This document shows positions 58,630-64,000 of a stretch of 64,000 nucleotides of DNA, piece by piece. The DNA is from Alistipes sp. Its GTDB lineage: Bacteria > Bacteroidota > Bacteroidia > Bacteroidales > Rikenellaceae. The notes under the pieces are model-generated. The model did no database searches. It saw nothing but the letters and a program-made list of their open reading frames with translations, and was not told the DNA's origin. The stretch spans positions 18,334-82,333 of the forward strand of contig JAGBTZ010000049.1 of the NCBI GenBank assembly GCA_017631055.1. The letters run 5' to 3'. Numbering within the stretch: position 1 is the stretch's first letter; each line of letters starts with the position of its first letter. The position numbers were made by a program, and so were the translations under genes.

Positions 58630-59667
58630 ATGAATTTGCAGGATTTTAACCCGAATGGCGTGGGTGTCGATAACGGCAACTACTTCGGAATGCCCTTTAC
58701 TCCCGAGCAGGCGGAGTTGGTGCTGATTTCGGCTCCGTGGGATGTTACTTCGTCATACGGTGCGGGGTCGGCTTATGCTCCCGATGCGATTATCGAGGCC
58801 TCGACCCAACTCGATTTTTACGATCCGGTATCGCCCGACCAGTGGCGCAAAGGTATCGCTACGGCAGAGATAGATTATGATATTCAGGAGCTCTCGGAAC
58901 GTCTGCGTTCGGATGCCGAGAAGGTTATCGAACATCTCGAAGAGGGTGGTGACCCCGAGGTGGAGAGCATCGCTCGCAAGATACGCCGCATCAACGAGGG
59001 TAGCTTCCGTATTAACGACAATATCTATACCCAGGCTCAACGCTGGATGGCGAAGGGTAAAATCGTAGGTTTGGTTGGTGGCGACCACTCGACTTCCTAT
59101 GGCGCAATCAAGGCTGTGAGCGAGGCTTGTGGTTCGGTGGGTGTGTTGCATTTTGATGCCCACTGCGATTTGCGCGATTGCTACGAGGGTTTCGAGCACT
59201 CGCACGCTTCGATAATGTTCAATGTGTTGAAGGATATGCCCGAAGTGTCGAAAATCGTTGAGGTCGGAGTTCGTGACTTCTGCGATGATGAGTTGGCACT
59301 GGTGCGCTCGACCGACCGGGTCGATATGTACGATGATTACTCGCTCTCGATGTCAAAGTTTGAGGGCCGTACATGGCTGTCGCTCTGCGAGGAGATTGTC
59401 GAGCGACTGCCCGAGCAAGTCTATATAAGTATGGATATCGATGCCCTTTCGGTTGAGTATTGTCCCAATACGGGTACTCCCGTGGTTGGTGGACTTTCGT
59501 TCAACGAGGCGGTCTGCCTGATGGATTGTGTGGCACGTTCGGGTCGCCGTATTGTGGGATTTGATATGGTCGAGGTGGTGCCGACACTCGAAAATAAGAT
59601 AGATGCATCGGTCGGTGCACGAATGTTGTACAAGATGTGCGGTATCGCACTCAAAACTCGTAAATAG
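58630..59667 (+). CDS. Ureohydrolase (arginase/agmatinase/formimidoylglutamase superfamily)
   Basis: 345 aa from ATG 58630, which starts the conserved part (MNLQDFNPNGVGVDNGNYFG). All manganese motifs are intact: VGGDHSTSYG (about 165), LHFDAHCDLR (about 180) and SMDIDALSVEYCPNTGTP (about 275). The third motif has LSV where agmatinases have LDP. The enzyme hydrolyses a guanidino or formimino group; which substrate (agmatine, arginine, formimidoylglutamate) cannot be told, and no histidine or polyamine pathway gene is adjacent. The FKBP gene follows 6 nt on. Confidence 0.85.
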   Translation: MNLQDFNPNGVGVDNGNYFGMPFTPEQAELVLISAPWDVTSSYGAGSAYAPDAIIEASTQLDFYDPVSPDQWRKGIATAEIDYDIQELSERLRSDAEKVIEHLEEGGDPEVESIARKIRRINEGSFRINDNIYTQAQRWMAKGKIVGLVGGDHSTSYGAIKAVSEACGSVGVLHFDAHCDLRDCYEGFEHSHASIMFNVLKDMPEVSKIVEVGVRDFCDDELALVRSTDRVDMYDDYSLSMSKFEGRTWLSLCEEIVERLPEQVYISMDIDALSVEYCPNTGTPVVGGLSFNEAVCLMDCVARSGRRIVGFDMVEVVPTLENKIDASVGARMLYKMCGIALKTRK

Positions 59668-59673
59668 CAGGAT

Positions 59674-60354
59674 ATGAAGAGATTATTTTTGATATTATCG
59701 CTTGTTGTGATGTTCTCATCGTGCCATAAGGGCGGTGTGAAACTCGGTGCCGAGGCCGATTCGCTGGCCTATGTTATTGGCCTTAATGTGGGTAAAAACC
59801 TCTTGCAGATGGACTCGACACTCAATGTCGATGTCGTGTGCACTGCCATCAAGGATGCTTTTACCGGTCACGAGAAGATGTCATTCGAGGAGGCAAAGGT
59901 CTACTATCTGCGCCAGATGAACTACACCAAGTACGAGCGATTTAAGCTCTACGAGGAGCAGTTCTTGGCCGATTTGGCTAAGAGCGACCGAGCTTATGCC
60001 CGCACAAAGTCGGGTATTACCTACAAGATTACCGAGCTTGGCGATCAGCAAAATCTGCCTTCATATCAGCGTGATACGGTGGTTATGCGTTACCGCATTC
60101 TACGTCAGGATGGAACAGAAATCTACTCTTCATACGAGCGTGCCGATACTACCCGCATCGCTCTGTCGAAGACAGTTGTCGGTCTGCAGGAGAACTTGAA
60201 AATGGTGGGCAAGGGAGGTAAGTTTACCTCTTGGATACCCTCGCTGTTGGCTTATGGAGCCGGTGGCAATGAGGAGCTCGGCATTGAGCCTAACTCGACT
60301 CTCTGCTACGAAGTAGAGGTGCTGGAGGTGGTGCCTTATCGCAAACGCAAATAG
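59674..60354 (+). CDS. FKBP-fold lipoprotein with divergent active site
   Basis: 226 aa lipoprotein (MKRLFLILSLVVMFSSC, lipobox SSC). An FKBP N-terminal helical domain (about 25-100) precedes an FKBP domain (about 120-220). Against canonical FKBPs the active-site Trp position is Leu (VVGLQENLKM versus VIPGWTEGM in the next gene) and the first strand reads VVMRYRILRQDG, so prolyl isomerase activity may be lost. ARTKSGITYKITELG and IEPNSTLCYEVEVLEVV are the domain ends. It likely acts as a periplasmic chaperone. Confidence 0.85.
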   Translation: MKRLFLILSLVVMFSSCHKGGVKLGAEADSLAYVIGLNVGKNLLQMDSTLNVDVVCTAIKDAFTGHEKMSFEEAKVYYLRQMNYTKYERFKLYEEQFLADLAKSDRAYARTKSGITYKITELGDQQNLPSYQRDTVVMRYRILRQDGTEIYSSYERADTTRIALSKTVVGLQENLKMVGKGGKFTSWIPSLLAYGAGGNEELGIEPNSTLCYEVEVLEVVPYRKRK

Positions 60355-60383
60355 GTTGAATAGGACGATAAATTTTTATCGAT

Positions 60384-60414
60384 TTTGCAAGATTGATGAT
60401 TATTTGTATATTTG
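60384..60414 (+). promoter_or_regulatory. FKBP (60466) promoter, near-perfect Bacteroidota consensus
   Basis: TTTG (60384-60387), a 19-bp spacer, then TATATTTG (60407-60414). Transcription should start near 60420, giving a leader of about 45 nt. The best promoter match in the window. Confidence 0.8.
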
Positions 60415-60465
60415 TCGCCCGTAAACAGATAAATAAACTTGATTAACTAAATAAATTTCAAAGAG

Positions 60466-61503
60466 ATGAAAAAAATGATTATGTCGATTGCAGCTGCTAT
60501 GGGCGCTGTAATTCTGTTGGCTTCTTGCGGTGGCAATGGCCTTATCACGAAGGGTAACACTTCGGAGATGGACACTCTTTCGTATGCTTTGGGTTCGAAC
60601 ATCGGTTCGGGTATGAAGTACGAGATGAGCGATATTCCGTTCGATTTCAAGGCTATCGCTAAGGGTTTGAACGAGGCTGCTATGGAGAAGTCGAGCCTCA
60701 CTCAGGAGGAGGCAGTTGAGCTTCTTCGTGAGTACTTTATGAACACTCGCGAGGAGCGTACTGCTGCTATCGCAGAGCGTAACGCTAAGGAGGATAGCAT
60801 CCGTTTGGCTTCGGGCGACACAACTCAGGTAGTGCGTGTTGCTGCTGATCCCGAGATGTTTGCAAGCGAGGAGGAGCGTGAGGAGTTGTCTTACGCATTC
60901 GGTGTTGATATCGGTACCAATGTCAAGAACAGCGGTCTTCCCATCCAGCTTTACTGGCTCAATAAGGGTATGCTCGAGACTCACGAGGGCAATGCTGCGG
61001 TTACAGAGGATAAGGTTAACGAGTTCCTCCAGAACTACTTTATGGTTGTTCGCCCCCAGCAGATTGCTGAGCAGTCGGCTGCATGGTTGGCTAAGGTCGA
61101 GAAGAAGTCGGGTGTGAAGAAGACCGAGAGCGGTCTGCTCTACAAGGTTGTTAAGGCTGGTGATGAGAGCGTTAAGGCTACCAGCGATAACGACACTGTT
61201 GTTGTTCACTATAAGGGTACTACCGAGGATGGTACTGTATTCGATTCGTCATACGACCGCGGTGAGACCGCTGAGTTCCCCCTCAATCACGTTATCCCGG
61301 GTTGGACTGAGGGTATGAAGCTCGTGGGTAAGGGTGGTAAGATTATCCTCTGGATTCCTTCGGAGTTGGCATACGGCTCTCGTGGTGCAGGTCGCAACAT
61401 CGGCCCCAACCAGGCTCTTCAGTTCGAGGTAGAGCTCATCGATGTTAAGCCTTTCGCTGAGGCATCTGAGGAGGTTGCTCCCGAGGTTGCTCCCGCAGAG
61501 TAA
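60466..61503 (+). CDS. FKBP-type peptidyl-prolyl cis-trans isomerase lipoprotein
   Basis: 345 aa lipoprotein (MKKMIMSIAAAMGAVILLASC). Two FKBP_N-type helical segments (about 30-110 and 128-215, each starting with LSYALG/LSYAFGVDIG) precede one canonical FKBP domain (about 225-330) with VVHYKGTTEDGTVFDSSYD, VIPGWTEGMKLVGKGG and IPSELAYGSRGAG. Active-site Tyr, Phe, Asp and Trp positions look intact. It folds proteins in the periplasm or at the surface. It has its own strong promoter (60384-60414), GCT/GAG-rich codon use suggesting high expression, and a terminator. Confidence 0.95.
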   Translation: MKKMIMSIAAAMGAVILLASCGGNGLITKGNTSEMDTLSYALGSNIGSGMKYEMSDIPFDFKAIAKGLNEAAMEKSSLTQEEAVELLREYFMNTREERTAAIAERNAKEDSIRLASGDTTQVVRVAADPEMFASEEEREELSYAFGVDIGTNVKNSGLPIQLYWLNKGMLETHEGNAAVTEDKVNEFLQNYFMVVRPQQIAEQSAAWLAKVEKKSGVKKTESGLLYKVVKAGDESVKATSDNDTVVVHYKGTTEDGTVFDSSYDRGETAEFPLNHVIPGWTEGMKLVGKGGKIILWIPSELAYGSRGAGRNIGPNQALQFEVELIDVKPFAEASEEVAPEVAPAE

Positions 61504-61524
61504 GCTTGATAGATTATAGCAAAC

Positions 61525-61554
61525 ATCAGCCCGACCTTTCGAGGTCGGGCTGAT
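61525..61554 (+). terminator. FKBP gene terminator
   Basis: ATCAGCCCGACCT (61525-61537) pairs with AGGTCGGGCTGAT (61542-61554) around TTCG; a short T-run follows. Confidence 0.92.
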
Positions 61555-61562
61555 TGTTTTTG

Positions 61563-61592
61563 GCTATTAGCCGTTAGCCATTAGCCATTGGC
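61563..61592. repeat. Heptamer tandem repeat (GCCATTA family, 4 units)
   Basis: GCTATTA, GCCGTTA, GCCATTA, GCCATTG and GC, directly after the FKBP terminator. Confidence 0.85.
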
Positions 61593-61626
61593 TGGGTTGG
61601 CCGGGTTAGATGGGTTGCTCAAAACT

Positions 61627-61687
61627 CCTCCCCTGTCTTAGGGGAGGTGCCCATAGGGCGGAGGGGTCTGTGAGTAAGTGCGACCCC
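61627..61687. repeat. GC-rich double-hairpin intergenic repeat
   Basis: CCTCCCCT (61627-61634) pairs with AGGGGAGG (61640-61647); then GGGGTC (61663-61668) pairs with GACCCC (61682-61687). The intervening GTGCCCATAGGGCGG is of the type seen in a GC-rich intergenic repeat common across Bacteroidota. It abuts the rmuC stop and may also end that transcript. Confidence 0.65.
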
Positions 61688-61690
61688 CTA

Positions 61691-63028
61691 TTAGTTCTCG
61701 TTCTCGTTTGCGGATTCTTCGCCTGCGGCGGCTATTGAGCGGCGGGTCTGTTGTTTTTTGGTTGGCAAGCCGAGCTTGCGCAGACGTTCGCCCGAGCGTA
61801 TGATGTTGTCGTTGCCGGTGCAGAGTCGTTTGTAAGCCTCATCGTAGCTCGATTGAGCCTTTTCGAGCGATTGACCCACGCTCTCGAGAGCCGTAACGAA
61901 TGCTACCAACTGCTCATAGAGTTTGGTGCCATAGGTTACGATGTCGGCTGTGTTTTTGCTCTGGTCGTTGCGCTTCCAGAGGTCATCTACCAACTTAAGC
62001 AGAGCGAAGAGATTGGTGGGTGACGATATGATGACCTTGCGGTCGTAGGCATCGCTCCAGATGGCGTTATCACTCTGTAGAGCTGTGAGGAATGCCGGCT
62101 CGTTGGGCACGAACATTATCACGAAGTCGGGCGATTGCAACAATCGCTGATACTCCTTGCTGCCCAGCTCCTTGACGTGCTGACGTACCGAGGCGATGTG
62201 GGCTGCCAGGTGGCGTTGGCGAGAGTCCGCATCCTCGGCTGCGGTGTAGTCGATGTAGGCTGTGAGCGATACTTTTGAGTCGATGACTATCTGCTTACCC
62301 TCGGGTAGGTAGAGTACAACATCGGGTCGTAGGTTGTTACCTTCGGCATCCTTGATGTTTAGCTGGGTGTCATAGTGTATGCCACGGATGAGGTTCGAGT
62401 TGTCGAGTATGCTGTCGAGAATCATTTCACCCCAGTCGCCTTGCACCTTCGAGTTTCCTTTGAGTGCCTGGGTAAGGTTGGCGGTCTCGGCCGTGATGCG
62501 GGCATTGAGTTTCATCAGGTTCTCCAACTCGTTGCGCAGAGCACCTCGCTGCTCGTTCTCTGAGGAGTAGATGCGCTCCACTCGCTCACGGAAGTCGGTG
62601 ATGTTGTCGCGGAAGGGTTTGAGCAACTTGTCGATTTCATCTTTGTTGGTCTGGCGGAAGTGGCGCGACTGTTCGCCGAGGATGTCGTTGGCGAGGTTGC
62701 GGAATTGAGCCTTGAACTGCTCCTCCATCTTCTCGCGCTCGGACTCGCTCTGCTCGATGCGTGTGCGGAGAGTTGCCACCTCGACCATTCTCTCGCGTAA
62801 CTGCTCCTCGAGGGCGGTGCGTTCTGTGACGTGGCGGTTTTCGAGGGCGGTACGCTCCTCTGCGGCACGCTGCACGAGCTCGTTCTTCTCGGCAGTCAGA
62901 CGCTGCTCCAACTCGAGTTTCTCGGTGATGAGTCGTGCTCGCTCGCGATTCATCATCAGGGTAATGAGTGCCATCGAGACGGCTGCTATGGCAGCGCAAA
63001 TAAGTATGATTATAACCATTGTGCTCAT
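61691..63028 (-). CDS. rmuC: DNA recombination protein RmuC
   Basis: 445 aa from ATG 63028; a longer frame upstream has no RmuC character and runs antisense to rpe. N-terminal membrane anchor (about 3-25), a long coiled coil (about 28-175, rich in Glu, Arg and Leu) and the conserved C-terminal nuclease-like domain (about 190-400) with KVQGDWGEMILDSILD, RPDVVLYLPEGKQIVIDSKV and PTNLFALLKLVDDLWK. RmuC limits inversions between short repeats; the exact activity is unproven. Convergent with the FKBP gene and divergent from rpe. Confidence 0.94.
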   Translation of the reverse strand: MSTMVIIILICAAIAAVSMALITLMMNRERARLITEKLELEQRLTAEKNELVQRAAEERTALENRHVTERTALEEQLRERMVEVATLRTRIEQSESEREKMEEQFKAQFRNLANDILGEQSRHFRQTNKDEIDKLLKPFRDNITDFRERVERIYSSENEQRGALRNELENLMKLNARITAETANLTQALKGNSKVQGDWGEMILDSILDNSNLIRGIHYDTQLNIKDAEGNNLRPDVVLYLPEGKQIVIDSKVSLTAYIDYTAAEDADSRQRHLAAHIASVRQHVKELGSKEYQRLLQSPDFVIMFVPNEPAFLTALQSDNAIWSDAYDRKVIISSPTNLFALLKLVDDLWKRNDQSKNTADIVTYGTKLYEQLVAFVTALESVGQSLEKAQSSYDEAYKRLCTGNDNIIRSGERLRKLGLPTKKQQTRRSIAAAGEESANENEN

Positions 63029-63088
63029 AAGTACGAATTTTGTCTCTACAAAATTAAACTTTATTTTTCTTTTTCGGATATTTTGGGC

Positions 63089-63096
63089 TATTTTTG
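63089..63096 (+). promoter_or_regulatory. rpe promoter -7 element
   Basis: TATTTTTG matches TAnnTTTG, 16 nt before the rpe start; no clear -33 element in the T-rich upstream stretch. Confidence 0.55.
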
Positions 63097-63112
63097 TACG
63101 GAATAAATTTTT

Positions 63113-63769
63113 ATGACTATGAGAATTATTGCACCATCGATGCTTTCGGCCGATTTTGGACATCTCGAACGAGATACCCGCATGGTCGATGCAAGTGCCG
63201 CAGAGTGGATACATATTGACGTTATGGATGGCGTTTTTGTGCCGAATATATCCTTTGGATTTCCGGTGCTGAAGGCTATTCGTAAGGCTTCGCCTAAATT
63301 CCTGGATGTGCATCTGATGATTGTCGAGCCCGAACGCTATATTACGCGCTTTGCCGAGGCGGGTGCCGATATGATTACCTTCCACCTCGAGGCTACTGAG
63401 AGGATGGCGGAGTGCATTGCCCTCGCTCGCAAGGCGGGCGTGAAGGTGGGTGTATCGGTGCGCCCTGCAACTCCTGTGGCGGAGTTGGCTGAGTGGCTGC
63501 CCGAGATTGATATGGTGCTTGTTATGAGTGTCGAGCCGGGCTTTGGCGGCCAGTCGTTTATGCCCCACTCTGTTGAGAAGGTGCGCGAGCTGCGTGCTAT
63601 GGCAGATGAGGTGCACCCCTCGCTTATTATCGAGGTTGATGGCGGTATTTCGGCATCGAATGCGGCCTTGCTCTTTGATGCGGGTGCTGAGGTCTTGGTT
63701 GCCGGCAGCTCGGTATTCGGAGCCGAGGAGCCACAGGCGGAAATTGTAAAAATGTTGGAGGCGAGATGA
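63113..63769 (+). CDS. rpe: Ribulose-phosphate 3-epimerase
   Basis: 218 aa TIM barrel, typical length. It interconverts ribulose-5-phosphate and xylulose-5-phosphate. APSMLSADFGHLERD, HIDVMDGVFVPNISFG and VHLMIVEPERYI carry the metal-binding Ser, His and Asp ligands; SVEPGFGGQSFMP and EVDGGISASNA are the phosphate and acid parts. ATG 63113, with 63119 as an alternative. It overlaps the ABC-F gene by 4 nt (ATGA). Confidence 0.97.
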   Translation: MTMRIIAPSMLSADFGHLERDTRMVDASAAEWIHIDVMDGVFVPNISFGFPVLKAIRKASPKFLDVHLMIVEPERYITRFAEAGADMITFHLEATERMAECIALARKAGVKVGVSVRPATPVAELAEWLPEIDMVLVMSVEPGFGGQSFMPHSVEKVRELRAMADEVHPSLIIEVDGGISASNAALLFDAGAEVLVAGSSVFGAEEPQAEIVKMLEAR

Positions 63770-64000
63770 TTTCGGTAGATAATGTATCGGTGAGCTACGG
63801 AGGTTGGACCCTCTTTGACGGCATTTCGTTTCTGGTCAATCCAAAGGATAGAATAGGCTTGGTCGGTAAGAACGGAGCGGGCAAGACTACTCTCCTGCGC
63901 CTGATTATTGGCGAGCAGCAGCCGACCGAGGGTGCTATAACACGCAATGGCGACTGCACTGTGGGCTACCTTCCGCAACAGATGAAGGTTGCCGACACTA
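63766..64000 (+). CDS. ABC-F family ATPase, N-terminal part, cut by window edge
   Basis: About 78 residues are present, beginning MISVDNVSVSYGGWTLFDGI at the ATG that overlaps the rpe stop. Walker A is GLVGKNGAGKTTLL (about 34-47) and the Q-loop is VGYLPQQ (about 70). The immediate nucleotide-binding start with no membrane part fits soluble ABC-F proteins (EttA/Uup type) that act on ribosomes. The rest of the gene is outside the window, so the subfamily cannot be set. Confidence 0.85.
   Translation, partial: MISVDNVSVSYGGWTLFDGISFLVNPKDRIGLVGKNGAGKTTLLRLIIGEQQPTEGAITRNGDCTVGYLPQQMKVADT

Overview
The window is 64 kb of ordinary core chromosome from a member of the Bacteroidales, most likely a Rikenellaceae/Alistipes-like gut bacterium. 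The evidence is the fused MurF-Alr protein, the rpmB-rpmG-DUF4295 cluster, the tsaD/tamB divergent pair, promoters of the Bacteroidota type (TTTG or TTG, 19-20 bp, TAnnTTTG), the lack of Shine-Dalgarno sequences, and moderate GC. The genus is inferred; phylum and order are well supported. I see no prophage, integrative element, complete insertion sequence, CRISPR array, tRNA or rRNA.

Layout. 1-6867: the end of a TolC-type efflux protein, a lipocalin, a TonB-dependent receptor paired with a His-rich membrane protein, a PHP-domain phosphoesterase and tsaD. 6982-13843: tamB, then exbB-exbD-tonB-DUF1573. 13941-19613: thiL, surE with a histidine kinase/response regulator pair, a membrane-anchored rubrerythrin relative and pgi. 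19882-25603: the rod-shape operon mreBCD-mrdA-rodA. 25674-33033: two divergent envelope-sugar genes, an Omp85-like barrel, an acyltransferase, a bile-acid/sodium symporter family protein and an EEP-family hydrolase. 33048-37930: rhomboid, mutL, a small membrane protein, dnaJ and grpE. 38001-48992: lptD, divergent from an amidase, followed by MlaD/MCE, mutS2, murF-alr and an RsmI-like methylase. 49069-54282: a META lipoprotein, nifJ and an EamA exporter. 54443-58555: L28, L33, DUF4295, cinA, pyrD and pdxB. 58630-64000: a ureohydrolase, two FKBP lipoproteins, rmuC, rpe and the start of an ABC-F ATPase.

Most genes build or maintain the envelope: peptidoglycan (mreBCD, mrdA, rodA, murF-alr, amidase), LPS and lipid transport (lptD, tamB, MCE, acyltransferase), and outer-membrane uptake (ExbBD-TonB with the TonB receptor).

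The most unusual content is intergenic. Two 124-bp elements (775-898 and 31555-31678) align without a gap. They share a conserved core, but their long terminal arms differ in sequence between copies while staying self-complementary; a small inner stem also co-varies. This points to selection on a fold. Around them are two heptamer repeat families, a nonamer array with G-quadruplex potential, and three C9 tracts. Other points of note are a pair of almost symmetric overlapping divergent promoters at 26613-26648 predicted to give leaderless mRNAs, a PyrD with an altered catalytic motif, and a rubrerythrin-like protein with a degenerate second iron half-site.
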